Shown in pieces: positions 33,164 to 42,474 of a DNA stretch of 59,152 nt. Each line of letters opens with the position of its first letter. The stretch's first letter is position 1. This DNA is from Sphingomonas sp. GM_Shp_1. GTDB lineage: Bacteria; Pseudomonadota; Alphaproteobacteria; Sphingomonadales; Sphingomonadaceae. The stretch covers positions 1 through 59,152 of the forward strand of contig NZ_JALNUR010000022.1 in assembly GCF_026540895.1 (NCBI RefSeq), given 5' to 3'. The notes beneath the pieces are model-generated. The model was not told where the DNA came from. It worked only from the letters and a program-made list of their open reading frames with translations, and searched no databases. Both the position numbers and the translations under genes were made by a program.

Positions 33164-33180
33164 GCGCAATATTCCGCCCC
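33164..33180. promoter_or_regulatory. GCGCAATATTCCG motif upstream of the ureide operon
   Basis: GCGCAATATTCCGCCCC lies 62-78 bases before hpxX. Similar strings occur before the exported deaminase gene (CGCAATATCCGG, 34823-34834), before the LysR gene (GCCAATATTCCCCC, 22048-22061) and, on the minus strand, before gltD (19745-19757). This could be a shared regulator site. The match is short, and chance is not excluded. Confidence 0.3.
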
Positions 33181-33216
33181 GAGCGTACGCATTTTTCGCG
33201 CACTCCCGGCGCGACA

Positions 33217-34764
33217 TCAATCGAAGGACTGGCGCTCGAACCGGTCGAAGTCGCGTTCCAGCCGGGCCTCAAGCCGCGCCTTGGCATGGGTAGCGGTGAA
33301 GGCGCGGCAGCTGTCCGAGGCAAGGTCGCGACAGGCCGCGACGCGGGGACCGCCTGCGCGGTCCTGCCACAGGCTCGCGCCCGGCAGGAACGCATAATGG
33401 AGCGAATCGCGGGCCATCTGCTTCAGGTCGGGGTAGCGCAGCTTTTGCTCGGTCACGGCGCGCAGATATTCGTTGGTCATGTCGCTGCGCGAGACGCCTT
33501 CGTCGTCGGTCGACAGCACCACCGGCACCCCCGCCTGGCGATAGAGCGACAGCGGATGGTCACGCCCCTTCACGCCCAGGATCACCGCATTGCTGGTCAG
33601 GTTGATCTCCACCGCCACCCGGTCGCGCGCCATGCGGGCCAGCAGCGCGCGGGCATCGGTTTCATAGGCGATGTCGACGCCGTGCCCGATCCGCTTGGCG
33701 CCCGCGACCTCCACGGCATCGTGGATGTGGAACGCCAGGTCGCGCGGCGGCACCAGCCCCAGCGTCAGCTCGCCCGCATGGAGCGACAGCGGCACCGCCG
33801 GATAACGCTGCTTCAGGAAGCGCAGCATCCGCATGTGCAGCGCATAGTCGCGGATCGCGACCGGATCATGTTCGGGCGCGACGATGTTGACCGCGACGAA
33901 ACGCGGATCGGCCTGCACCAGCGCGAAGCCCAGCGCGAGCTCGGCGAACACCTGCACCGGCGGCCGGGTGCGGATGGCCGCGTATTGGTAGCGAATTTCG
34001 GTCGCGCAAGACGGCTTCGGGGTGGCGGTGGCGCAACCGTCGATCGCCGCGACCTCGGCGTCATAGCGGTCATATTCCGCGCGGGTCGCCTGCACCGCGC
34101 CCGGCAGTTCGGGCGCGATGCGGTCGTACAGCGCGGCGAGATCCCGCACATCGCCCTCGCCGATCTTCGCCAGCAGCGGCTGCGTCGCCACCGAGCCGGT
34201 GCTCAGCTCGGCATAGGACACGCCGTCGGCCGCCGCCTGTTGCCGGGCGAGCGCGATCACCTGGCCCCCGTGCCGCGCGGCGATGGGCCAGAAGGCGGCG
34301 AAAGTCGAAAAGAAGCGGTCATAGCCCGTCACGCGCGGGTCGCCGGTCCCTGCCTCATGGCCGCGCGTGGAGAAGCCGTCGATGAATCCCGCATAGCGCG
34401 GGTAATCCCGCTCCAGCCCCGCCGCCGCGACCCGGCCCGGCGCGTCGCAGGGCGGCGGCGCGACGCCGACCGGCTCGGTCGACAGGCACAGCCCGTCCGC
34501 CGCCGCCCAGCGCAGCATATCCTCGGCATAGATCGCACCGCCCGCATGATTGTGCAGGTCGCCGCCCTTGGGCATGGCTTGCAGGAACAGGCGCAGGCGC
34601 GGCGGGCTGTCGGCAATACGGTCGAGATAGGCTGCCGCCCTGCCCTCGGGCGTCTCCGGGGTACGCGACACAGCCGCCCCGCCGGAAAGACCCATGGCCA
34701 GGATCATCACGCTCGCCGCACCGGCACGCACACGCGCCCAGCCGCCATTGCCACCGGCGTTCAT
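33217..34764 (-). CDS. Exported adenosine deaminase-like enzyme
   Basis: The 515-residue protein is long for an adenosine deaminase (about 340 residues). It has an N-terminal signal-like segment (VRAGAASVMILAMGLSGG) and an extra N-terminal region as in secreted ADGF-type deaminases. Zinc and catalytic residues are present: H71 and H73 (GGDLHNHAGG), HAGE at 329-332, H361 (IGHGVD) and D420/D421 (STDDEG). Several pairs of Cys fit a periplasmic protein. It probably turns adenosine or deoxyadenosine into inosine outside the inner membrane. The start at 34764 has AAGGGGG upstream. It precedes the ureide operon on the same strand. Confidence 0.85.
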   Translation of the reverse strand: MNAGGNGGWARVRAGAASVMILAMGLSGGAAVSRTPETPEGRAAAYLDRIADSPPRLRLFLQAMPKGGDLHNHAGGAIYAEDMLRWAAADGLCLSTEPVGVAPPPCDAPGRVAAAGLERDYPRYAGFIDGFSTRGHEAGTGDPRVTGYDRFFSTFAAFWPIAARHGGQVIALARQQAAADGVSYAELSTGSVATQPLLAKIGEGDVRDLAALYDRIAPELPGAVQATRAEYDRYDAEVAAIDGCATATPKPSCATEIRYQYAAIRTRPPVQVFAELALGFALVQADPRFVAVNIVAPEHDPVAIRDYALHMRMLRFLKQRYPAVPLSLHAGELTLGLVPPRDLAFHIHDAVEVAGAKRIGHGVDIAYETDARALLARMARDRVAVEINLTSNAVILGVKGRDHPLSLYRQAGVPVVLSTDDEGVSRSDMTNEYLRAVTEQKLRYPDLKQMARDSLHYAFLPGASLWQDRAGGPRVAACRDLASDSCRAFTATHAKARLEARLERDFDRFERQSFD

Positions 34765-34884
34765 CCGCTATTCCCCCTTGATGATGCCCGCCTGTCTAGG
34801 GACCGCGTCCGGCTGCGCCCATCGCAATATCCGGCACGTCGCGTTGCCGGAAAACGCGCGGTGGCCGACCCATATCGCGTACGC

Positions 34885-35090
34885 TTCCCTCTCCCCTGGA
34901 CAGGGGAGAGGGTTAGCGGAGCTTGCCAGCTATGCTGGCTAGCGCAGCTTGGGTGAGGGGTCGAGCGAGCCCACAGGCTCGCGCGCTCGCACCTGCGAGC
35001 GCCCACCCCTCACCCAGCTCCGACTAAGCCTTTGCTCCCGCAAAGGCCAAGTCTGCGCAACCCTCTCCCCTCTGCGAGGGGAGAGGGAAG
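34885..35090. repeat. Large palindromic repeat family D
   Basis: The element of about 206 bases begins with CCCTCTCCCCTGGACAGGGG and ends with CCCTCTCCCCTCTGCGAGGG; each is its own hairpin. Mirrored GGGTGAGGGGT and ACCCCTCACCC blocks and several small palindromes lie inside. It resembles family C in plan (two terminal CCTCCCC/GGGGAGG-type hairpins with an inner mirrored block) but not in sequence. It fills nearly half of the 449-base gap 34765-35213, which otherwise holds the two divergent promoters. Confidence 0.75.
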
Positions 35091-35120
35091 GTTAGGTATC
35101 GAGGAACGGCGAAGGGTGCG

Positions 35121-35140
35121 CGCATTTTTGCAACGATGGA
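35121..35140 (+). promoter_or_regulatory. Candidate regulator site upstream of the purine permease/xdh operon
   Basis: CGCATTTTTGCAACGATGGA lies 74-93 bases before the permease start. A very similar string, GCGCTAATTTTTGCAACGGA, lies in the LysR/TonB receptor divergent promoter at 44576-44595. The shared ATTTTTGCAACG could be the binding site of the LysR protein encoded at 43655-44575. A promoter for this operon is expected here, but no convincing -35/-10 pair was picked. Confidence 0.45.
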
Positions 35141-35213
35141 TGAAAATGATTGATGTAGATCGCGCGGCCTCTCGCTGGCATCACGGGAAGGACGGGGTTT
35201 TCCGGGGGATGGC

Positions 35214-36569
35214 ATGACGGACAGGGCGAGTGACGAACGGGCGGAGTCCAATTTGCTGGAACGCCGCTTCCAGCTGACCGCGCGCGGCACCTCGGCCCGG
35301 ACCGAGATATTGGCGGGCGTCACCACCTTTCTGACCATGGCCTATATCGTGCTGGTCAACCCGGTGATCCTGGGACAGGCCGGAATGCCGGTCGCCGCCG
35401 TCGCCGCCGCCACCTGCTTCGCCGCCGCGTTCGCCTCGATCCTGATGGGTATGGTCGCCAATGTGCCGCTGGCGCTGGCGCCGGGCATGGGCCTGAACGC
35501 CTATTTCAGCTTCACCGTGGTGCAGCAGATGGGCATCCCCTGGCCGATCGCGCTGGGATGCGTGCTGATCTCGGGCTTCTGCTTCCTGGTGCTCACGCTG
35601 ACCGGGGTGCGGCAGTTGATCGTGTCGGTCATCCCGCCGCATCTGTTCGCGGCGGTGGCGGGCGGGATCGGCCTGTTCATCGGGTTCATCGGGTTGAAGA
35701 ATGCCGGGATCGTCGTCGCCAGCCCCGCGACCCTGGTGGCGCTGGGCCCGCTGACCCAGCCGGGGGCGGCGCTGGCGCTGCTCGGCCTGGTGCTGATCGG
35801 GGTCTTGAGCATCTGGAACGTGCGCGGCGCGATGTTGATCGGGATCGTCGTCACCACCGTCATCGCCTGGATCGCCGGGCAGGTCACGGTGAAGCCCGAG
35901 CCCTATAGCCTGACCATGTTGACCGAGACCGCGTTCCGGGTCGACCTGGCGGGCGTGTTCGGGGTCGGCGGGCGGCATGGGCTGGGCCTGTTCGAGATAT
36001 TGTTCGTGTTCCTGTTCGTCGACCTGTTCGACAATATCGGCACGCTGGTCGCGGTGACCAAGCGCGCCGGGCTGATCGACGCGGGCGGACGCATCCCCAA
36101 GCTGAACCGCATCCTGCTGACCGATGCGGTGGCGACGATGGTCGGCGCGGTGGTGGGGACCAGCACCGTCACCAGCTATGTCGAGAGCGCGGCGGGCGTA
36201 CAGGCGGGCGGGCGCACCGGGCTGACCGCCGTGGTCACGGGGGTGCTGTTCCTGCTCACCATGTTCGTCGCCCCCTATGCGCAGCTGGTGCCGCTGGCCG
36301 CCACCGCGCCCGCGCTGATCGTGGTCGGCGGGCTGATGCTGTTGCCGCTGGTCGAGATCCACTGGGACGATCCGCAGGCGGCGATCCCGGCCTTTCTGAC
36401 GGTCGCTATGATCCCGCTGACCTTCTCCATCGCCAACGGCTTGGCCTTCGGCATCACCGCCCATGCCCTGTTGAAGGCGATGCGCGGGCAGGCGACGCGG
36501 GGCGACTGGTTCCTGTTCCTGCTCGCCGCGCTGTTCGTCGCGCGCTTCGTATGGATGGGGGGAGCGTGA
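35214..36569 (+). CDS. AzgA-like purine (hypoxanthine/guanine/adenine) permease
   Basis: The 451-residue inner membrane protein has about 12 segments. Family marks of the AzgA (COG2252) branch are TEILAGVTTFLTMAYIVLVN, NVPLALAPGMGLNAYFSFTV, GLFIGFIGLKNAGIVV, FLFVDLFDNIGTLV and a GTSTVTSYVESAAGV loop. It imports purine bases by proton symport. It is the first gene of the operon with xdhABC, guaD and a nucleoside hydrolase, four bases before xdhA, which fits base import followed by oxidation. The choice between hypoxanthine, guanine and adenine cannot be made from sequence. Confidence 0.92.
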   Translation: MTDRASDERAESNLLERRFQLTARGTSARTEILAGVTTFLTMAYIVLVNPVILGQAGMPVAAVAAATCFAAAFASILMGMVANVPLALAPGMGLNAYFSFTVVQQMGIPWPIALGCVLISGFCFLVLTLTGVRQLIVSVIPPHLFAAVAGGIGLFIGFIGLKNAGIVVASPATLVALGPLTQPGAALALLGLVLIGVLSIWNVRGAMLIGIVVTTVIAWIAGQVTVKPEPYSLTMLTETAFRVDLAGVFGVGGRHGLGLFEILFVFLFVDLFDNIGTLVAVTKRAGLIDAGGRIPKLNRILLTDAVATMVGAVVGTSTVTSYVESAAGVQAGGRTGLTAVVTGVLFLLTMFVAPYAQLVPLAATAPALIVVGGLMLLPLVEIHWDDPQAAIPAFLTVAMIPLTFSIANGLAFGITAHALLKAMRGQATRGDWFLFLLAALFVARFVWMGGA

Positions 36570-36573
36570 GGCG

Positions 36574-37971
36574 ATGACGATCCGCTTCCTCCTCGACGAC
36601 GAGGTCGTGACGGTCGCCGACGCCGATCCGACCGCGACCCTGCTCGACCATCTGCGCTATCGCCTGCGCCGCACCGGCACCAAGGAGGGTTGTGCCGAGG
36701 GGGATTGCGGCGCCTGCACCGTGCTGCTCGGCGAGGCGGTGGGCGAGACCGTCGCCTGGCGCGCGGTCAATGCCTGTATCCTGTTCCTGCCGATGGTCGA
36801 CGGCAAGGCGGTGATGACCGTCGAGAGCCTGTCGCAGGGGCGCGCGCCGACCCCGCTCCAGTCGTGCATGGCGCGCAACGGCAGCTCGCAATGCGGTTTC
36901 TGCACGCCGGGCTTCGTCATGTCGTTGCACGGCCGGGCGATCGGGGCGGCGGGGCATGACCTGCCGGTCGCCGATGTGATCGCGGGCAATCTGTGCCGGT
37001 GCACAGGATATGGCCCGATCCTGGCCGCCGCCGAGGAGACCCCGCCCGCCCCGCGCGACGACCGGGCGCTGGTCGCCGCGTTGCGCGACCTTCGCACCGA
37101 CGAGGCGACAGGCTGGTTCGCGCCGCGCTCGGTGGACGATCTCGCCGCGCTGTTGCTCGAACGCCCCGATGCGCGGTTGATCGCCGGGGCCACCGATGTC
37201 GGGCTGTGGGTGACGAAGGGGCTGCGCGATATCGGCACCCCGGTCTTCATCGGCGACATCCCCGAGTTGCGCAGGATCGAGGAGAATGCCGCCGGGGTCA
37301 CGCTGGGCGCGGCGGTGCGTTATGCCGAGGCGCATGGGGCGCTCGCACGGCTGCACCCCGATCTGGGCGAGCTGGTGCGGCGGATCGGCGGATTGCAGGT
37401 CCGCAATGCCGGGACCATCGGCGGGAACATCGCCAATGGCTCGCCGATCGGCGACGGGCCCCCGGCGCTGATCGCGCTCGGTGCCTCGCTGGTCCTTCGC
37501 CGGGGCGAGGAGCGCCGGACGCTGGCGCTGGAGGATTATTTCCTCGCCTATGGGCGGCAGGACCGCGCGCCGGGCGAGTTTATCGAGCGGGTCCACATCC
37601 CCCACCCCGCCCCCGATGCCATCGTCCATATCTCGAAACTCTCGCGCCGGTTCGACAGCGACATCTCGGCGGTGTGCGGCGCGTTCCACCTGAAGATGGA
37701 GGACGGCATCGTCGCGGAGGCGCGGGTCGCGTTCGGCGGGATGGCCGCGACCCCGCGCCGCGCGGGCGGTTGCGAGGCGGCGCTGACCGGCCTGCCCCTG
37801 TCCGAAGCGACCATCGCCCGCGCGGTCGCCGCGCTGAACGAGGATTTCGATCCGCTGACCGATGTGCGCGGCAGCGCGGCCTATCGGCGCGAAGCGGCGG
37901 GCAACCTGCTCTGGCGGCTCTGGCACCGTGAACGGGGCGAGCCCGTGTCGGTGCAGGCGCTCTGCCGATGA
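36574..37971 (+). CDS. xdhA: Xanthine dehydrogenase FeS/FAD subunit
   Basis: The 465-residue subunit carries two 2Fe-2S clusters: Cys40, 45, 48 and 68 (GCAEGDCGACTV; NAC) and Cys107, 110, 141 and 143 (QCGFCTPGF; GNLCRCTGY). An FAD domain follows (LIAGATDVGLWVTKG; IGGLQVRNAGTIGGNIANG) and a CODH-FAD C-terminal domain. It matches the small subunit of the Rhodobacter-type XdhAB enzyme, which passes electrons from the molybdenum subunit to NAD+. Its TGA overlaps the ATG of xdhB by four bases. Confidence 0.96.
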   Translation: MTIRFLLDDEVVTVADADPTATLLDHLRYRLRRTGTKEGCAEGDCGACTVLLGEAVGETVAWRAVNACILFLPMVDGKAVMTVESLSQGRAPTPLQSCMARNGSSQCGFCTPGFVMSLHGRAIGAAGHDLPVADVIAGNLCRCTGYGPILAAAEETPPAPRDDRALVAALRDLRTDEATGWFAPRSVDDLAALLLERPDARLIAGATDVGLWVTKGLRDIGTPVFIGDIPELRRIEENAAGVTLGAAVRYAEAHGALARLHPDLGELVRRIGGLQVRNAGTIGGNIANGSPIGDGPPALIALGASLVLRRGEERRTLALEDYFLAYGRQDRAPGEFIERVHIPHPAPDAIVHISKLSRRFDSDISAVCGAFHLKMEDGIVAEARVAFGGMAATPRRAGGCEAALTGLPLSEATIARAVAALNEDFDPLTDVRGSAAYRREAAGNLLWRLWHRERGEPVSVQALCR

Positions 37972-40250
37972 CCGCGCCCAAACCCTCGCTCCCGCATGAC
38001 AGCGCGCCGCTGCACGTCACCGGCGCGGCGCGCTATATCGACGACGAGCCCGAGCCCGCCGACCTGCTCCACCTCGCCTTCGGCCAGGCGACGGAGACCC
38101 ATGCCGCGATCACCGCCATCGACCTGGACGCGGTGCGCGCCGCCCCCGGCGTGGTGGCGGTCTTCACGGCGGCAGACATTCCCGGCCATAACGATGTCAG
38201 CCCGGTCGCGCATGACGACCGGCTGCTGGCCGATGGCGAGATACTGTATCGCGGCCAGCCGGTGTTCCTGGTGGCGGCGACCAGCCGGGACGCGGCGCGG
38301 CGGGCGGCGCGGCTGGGCAGGATCACCTACGCCCCCCGCCCGGCGCTGCTCTCGATCACGGAGGCGCGCGCCGCCGCATCGCTGATCGAACCCACCCAGC
38401 GCATGGCGCGCGGCGACGCCGCCGCCGCGCTGGCCGCCGCGCCGCATCGCCGGTCGGGCGGCTTCACCATGGGCGGGCAGGATCACTTCTACCTTGAGGG
38501 CCAGGTCGCGCTCGCGCGGCCGGGCGAGGACGGGCAGGTCCATATCGCCAGCTCGACCCAGCATCCCAGCGAAGTGCAGCATCTGGTCGCCGACCTGCTG
38601 GGCGTCAGTTCCGCCGACGTCACGGTCGAGGTCCGCCGCATGGGCGGCGCGTTCGGCGGCAAGGAGACCCAGGCCGCGCCCTTCGCCGCCGCCGCCGCGC
38701 TGGTCGCCGCCAAGACCGGGCGGCCCGCCAAGTTCCGCTGCGACCGTGACGACGACATGGTGCTGACCGGCAAGCGCCATGAGTTCGAGGTCGGCTATGA
38801 TGTCGGCTTCGACGAGGACGGTCATGTGCTGGGTCTGTCCCTGACGCTGGCGTCGCGGTGCGGCGCGACCGTGGACCTGTCGCCCGCGATCAACGACCGC
38901 GCCATGTTCCATGCGGACAATAGCTATTGGCTGCCCGCCATCGAGATCGTCTCCGAACGGCTGAAGACGCACACCGTCTCCGCCACCGCCTTTCGCGGCT
39001 TTGGCGGGCCGCAGGGGATGCTGGCCATCGAGCGGGTGATGGATGTCGTCGCCGCCGCGCTGGGTCGCGATCCGCTGGATGTGCGCACCGCCAATCTCTA
39101 TGGGCCGGGGCGCGACGTGACACCCTATGGCATGACCGTCGCCGACAATATCGCGCCCGCGCTGATCGACCGGCTGCGCCATGACAGCGATTACGATGCC
39201 CGCCGCGCCGCCGTGCGCGACTTCAACGCGCGCCACACCGTCCTGAAAAAGGGCATCGCGCTGGCGCCGGTGAAGTTCGGGATCAGCTTCACCACCACCC
39301 ATCTGAACCAGGCGGGCGCGCTGGTGCACCTTTATGCCGATGGCAGCATCCAGGTGAATCACGGCGGCACCGAGATGGGCCAGGGCCTGTATATCAAGGT
39401 CGCGCAGGTGGTGGCGGACGTCTTCGCCGTGCCCGCCGATCGGGTGCGCATCACCGCGACCCGCACCGACAAGGTGCCCAACACCTCCGCCACCGCCGCG
39501 TCCTCGGGCGCGGACCTGAACGGCATGGCGACGTTCCGGGCCGCCTCCACCATCCGCGACCGGCTGGCGGGCGTCGCAGCGTCGATCGGCGGCTGCACGC
39601 CGGAGGAGGTGCGCTTCACGCCCGAAGGAGTCGTGGCGGGGGCGGAGACGATCCCCTTCGCCACCTTGTGCCGCAAGGCGCATCTGGCGCGCGTGTCGCT
39701 GTCCTCGACCGGCTTCTACGCGACGCCCGACATCGCCTATGACCGCGCCGCGCATCGCGGGCGGCCCTTTTATTATTTCGCGTACGGCGCGGCCTGTGCC
39801 GAGGTGGTGGTCGACACGCTGACCGGCGAGCATCGGGTGCTGGCGGTCGACATCCTCCACGATGTCGGGCGGTCGCTCAATCCGGCGATCGACCTGGGCC
39901 AGATCGAGGGTGGGTTCCTGCAAGGCCAGGGCTGGCTGACCACCGAGGAGCTGGTCTTCGCGGCGGATGGCCGGTTGCTGACCCATTCGCCCGCCACCTA
40001 CAAGATTCCCACCGCCGCCGACCGGCCCGGCCGCCTGTCCATCACCCTGTGGGACGGCGAGAATGTCGAGCCAACCATCCACCGCTCCAAGGCGGTCGGC
40101 GAGCCGCCCTTCATGCTCGCCCAATGCGTCCTGTCGGCGCTGGGCGAAGCGGTGGCCGCTACCGCGCCCGAACGGCGCGCCTTCCCCCCGCTCGACGCCC
40201 CCGCTACGCCCGAGGCGATATTGCGCGCGATCGCGGCCCACAGGGCATGA
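37968..40250 (+). CDS. xdhB: Xanthine dehydrogenase molybdopterin-binding subunit
   Basis: The 760-residue Mo subunit oxidises hypoxanthine to xanthine and xanthine to urate. Typical blocks are HVTGAARYIDDEPEPADLLH, GGQDHFYLEGQVALA, MGGAFGGKETQAAPFAAAAA, TAFRGFGGPQGMLAIERVMD, GGTEMGQGLYIKVAQV and the active-site glutamate segment KAVGEPPFMLA near the C-terminus. Length and motifs are intact. It is cytoplasmic, since no Tat signal is present. It is coupled to xdhA upstream and xdhC downstream by overlaps. Confidence 0.96.
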   Translation: MTAPKPSLPHDSAPLHVTGAARYIDDEPEPADLLHLAFGQATETHAAITAIDLDAVRAAPGVVAVFTAADIPGHNDVSPVAHDDRLLADGEILYRGQPVFLVAATSRDAARRAARLGRITYAPRPALLSITEARAAASLIEPTQRMARGDAAAALAAAPHRRSGGFTMGGQDHFYLEGQVALARPGEDGQVHIASSTQHPSEVQHLVADLLGVSSADVTVEVRRMGGAFGGKETQAAPFAAAAALVAAKTGRPAKFRCDRDDDMVLTGKRHEFEVGYDVGFDEDGHVLGLSLTLASRCGATVDLSPAINDRAMFHADNSYWLPAIEIVSERLKTHTVSATAFRGFGGPQGMLAIERVMDVVAAALGRDPLDVRTANLYGPGRDVTPYGMTVADNIAPALIDRLRHDSDYDARRAAVRDFNARHTVLKKGIALAPVKFGISFTTTHLNQAGALVHLYADGSIQVNHGGTEMGQGLYIKVAQVVADVFAVPADRVRITATRTDKVPNTSATAASSGADLNGMATFRAASTIRDRLAGVAASIGGCTPEEVRFTPEGVVAGAETIPFATLCRKAHLARVSLSSTGFYATPDIAYDRAAHRGRPFYYFAYGAACAEVVVDTLTGEHRVLAVDILHDVGRSLNPAIDLGQIEGGFLQGQGWLTTEELVFAADGRLLTHSPATYKIPTAADRPGRLSITLWDGENVEPTIHRSKAVGEPPFMLAQCVLSALGEAVAATAPERRAFPPLDAPATPEAILRAIAAHRA

Positions 40251-41188
40251 CGGCCTGGGCGGCGCGGCTGCGCGCGGGGGACGCGCCGCTGGCGCTGGTC
40301 ACGATCCTCGCCACCGAAGGCTCCGCGCCGCGCGGGGCGGGGACGCGGATGGTGGTGAGCGACACCGCGTCCTTCGACACGATCGGCGGCGGCGCGCTGG
40401 AGCACCGGGCCATCGAACAGGCCCGCGCGATCCTGGCCCATCCCCCGGGGAGCTGGCGGGTGCAGGATTATCCGCTCGGGCCGCTGCTCGGCCAATGCTG
40501 TGGCGGGCGGGTGCGGTTGCTGATCGAGCGGGTCGACCCCGCCGCGCTCGACTGGATCGAGGCCGTGGAGACCAGCACGACGCTCACGACCGAATTGCAT
40601 CCGACGCACATCGCCCGCCGCCCGGACCCCATGGCGGTGGTCCGGCCCCTGTCGGCGCGCGGCGAGCGGCCCGCCGCGGGCGCCTGCTGGGCGGAACGAC
40701 CCGGCCAGTGGCAGCGACCGCTCTATCTGTTCGGGGCCGGGCATGTCGGACAGGCGATAGCGCGCCGCATCGACGGCCTGCCCCTGCGGCTCGCCTGGTT
40801 CGACAGCCGGGAGACGATGGCCGATCTGCCGGGCGTGACCATCGTCGAAGAGGACCGCCTGCCCGACTGTATCGCCGAAGCGCCGGACGAGGCCGCGATC
40901 CTGATCCTGACCCATGACCATGGGCTCGACTATGCGCTCACCCGCGCCGCGCTGACGCGGTCGCCGCTCGCCTTTGTCGGGCTGATCGGATCGGCGACCA
41001 AGCGCGCCCGCTTCCTCGCCCGGCTGGCCCGCGAGGCAGTGCCGGACGAAGCCATCGCCCGGTTGACCTGCCCCATCGGCCTGCCGACCATCGCGGGCAA
41101 GGAACCCGATGTGATCGCGCTGTCGGTCCTTGCCCAGCTTCTGGCGCTCGGGCCCGCTGCCACCCCCGCCATGCCAGAGTTGCCATGA
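40247..41188 (+). CDS. xdhC: Xanthine dehydrogenase accessory protein XdhC
   Basis: About 313 residues. The N-terminal domain has TILATEGSAPRGAGTRMVV, GGGALEHRAIEQAR and LLGQCCGGRVRLLIERV; the C-terminal Rossmann domain has YLFGAGHVGQAIARRI and LTHDHGLDYALTRAAL. XdhC binds molybdenum cofactor, guards its sulfuration and inserts it into XdhB. The ATG at 40247 overlaps the xdhB stop, and the stop overlaps guaD. A more upstream start would only extend into xdhB. Confidence 0.94.
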   Translation: MTAWAARLRAGDAPLALVTILATEGSAPRGAGTRMVVSDTASFDTIGGGALEHRAIEQARAILAHPPGSWRVQDYPLGPLLGQCCGGRVRLLIERVDPAALDWIEAVETSTTLTTELHPTHIARRPDPMAVVRPLSARGERPAAGACWAERPGQWQRPLYLFGAGHVGQAIARRIDGLPLRLAWFDSRETMADLPGVTIVEEDRLPDCIAEAPDEAAILILTHDHGLDYALTRAALTRSPLAFVGLIGSATKRARFLARLAREAVPDEAIARLTCPIGLPTIAGKEPDVIALSVLAQLLALGPAATPAMPELP

Positions 41189-42474
41189 CCCTACGCCTTT
41201 TCCGTGCCGAGCTGCTGTCGGTCGCCACCGATCCCGCCAAAGACCCCGATGCGATTCGGCATGAGCCCGACGGGCTGCTCGCGGTCGAGAACGGGCTGGT
41301 CGTCGCGCGCGGCGATTACGCCACCCTGGCCCCGCGCTTCGCCGGGCTGTCGGTCGAGCAACTCCCCGGTCTGGTCGTGCCCGGCTTTGTCGATGCGCAT
41401 GTCCATTATCCGCAGATGGACCGGATCGCCTCACACGGCGAACAGCTGCTCGACTGGCTGGAGCGGCATATCTTTCCCGCCGAGATGGCCTTTGCCGATC
41501 CCGGCCATGCCGCCAGCGTCGCCAGCGCCTTCCTGACCGAGTTGCTCCGCCACGGCACGACCAGCGCTTTGGTCTTTCCGACCGTGCATCCGGGATCGGT
41601 CGATGCGCTGTTCGACGCGGCGCTGGAGCGGCGGATGCGCATCCTGTCGGGCAAGGTGCTGATGGACCTCGGCCCCGAGGGGCTGCGCGACACGGCCGAA
41701 AGCGCGCGAGCGGACAGCGAGGCGCTGATCCGCCGGTGGCGCGGGCGCGGGCGGCTGGGCTATGCGGTGACGCCGCGTTTCGCGCTCACCTCCTCGGACG
41801 AGCAACTCGTGCAGGCCGCCGCCGTGCTGGAGGCCCACCCGGACGTGCTGCTGCACACCCATCTGGCCGAGAACCGGCACGAATGCGCCGCCGTCGCCCA
41901 GCGTTTCCCGGACGCGCACGACTATCTCGACGTCTATGACCGGTTCGGGCTGGTCGGCCCCCGCTCGGTCTTCGCACACGGCATCCACCTGACCGACCGT
42001 AGCTGCGCCCGCATCGCCGAGGGGGGGGCGGGGATCGCGGTCTGCCCGACCTCCAATCTCTTCCTGGGGTCGGGCTTCTTCAATTTCGGACAGGCCGACG
42101 CGCATGGGATGCGGCTGGGTCTGGGCAGCGACATTGGTGCGGGCACGTCCTTCTCGATGCTCCACACCGCCGGGGTCGCCTATCAGGCGGCGCTCGCCCG
42201 CGAGATGCGGCTCGATCCGTTCCGCGCGCTGTATCTGGCGACGGCGGGCAGCGCGGCGTTGCTCGGCATCGCCGACCGGGTGGGCGGGCTCCAGCCGGGG
42301 CAGGAGGCCGATTTCGTCGTGCTGGACGAGGCGGCCACGACGCTGCTCGCGCGGCGGACCGCCGGGGCCGATCTGGCGGCGCGGCTGTTCGCGATGCAGG
42401 TGCTGGGCGACGACCGCACCGTGCGACGCACCTATGTGCTGGGCGAATGCGCCTGGGATCGGGGGATGGGATGA
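41185..42474 (+). CDS. guaD: Guanine deaminase
   Basis: This 429-residue amidohydrolase has the zinc-site HxH in VVPGFVDAHVHYPQMD and the guanine deaminase block GEQLLDWLERHIFPAE. HTHLAENRHE, VFAHGIHLTD, CPTSNLFLGSGFF and the aspartate in LGLGSDIGAGTSFSML complete the set. It turns guanine into xanthine for XdhAB. It overlaps xdhC by four bases and the nucleoside hydrolase gene by four, so it is in the middle of the operon. It is cytoplasmic. Confidence 0.95.
   Translation: MTLRLFRAELLSVATDPAKDPDAIRHEPDGLLAVENGLVVARGDYATLAPRFAGLSVEQLPGLVVPGFVDAHVHYPQMDRIASHGEQLLDWLERHIFPAEMAFADPGHAASVASAFLTELLRHGTTSALVFPTVHPGSVDALFDAALERRMRILSGKVLMDLGPEGLRDTAESARADSEALIRRWRGRGRLGYAVTPRFALTSSDEQLVQAAAVLEAHPDVLLHTHLAENRHECAAVAQRFPDAHDYLDVYDRFGLVGPRSVFAHGIHLTDRSCARIAEGGAGIAVCPTSNLFLGSGFFNFGQADAHGMRLGLGSDIGAGTSFSMLHTAGVAYQAALAREMRLDPFRALYLATAGSAALLGIADRVGGLQPGQEADFVVLDEAATTLLARRTAGADLAARLFAMQVLGDDRTVRRTYVLGECAWDRGMG

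Noticed and set aside
37881..40241. A 786-codon open frame on the minus strand
   Set aside because: Antisense to xdhB, which has all active-site motifs.
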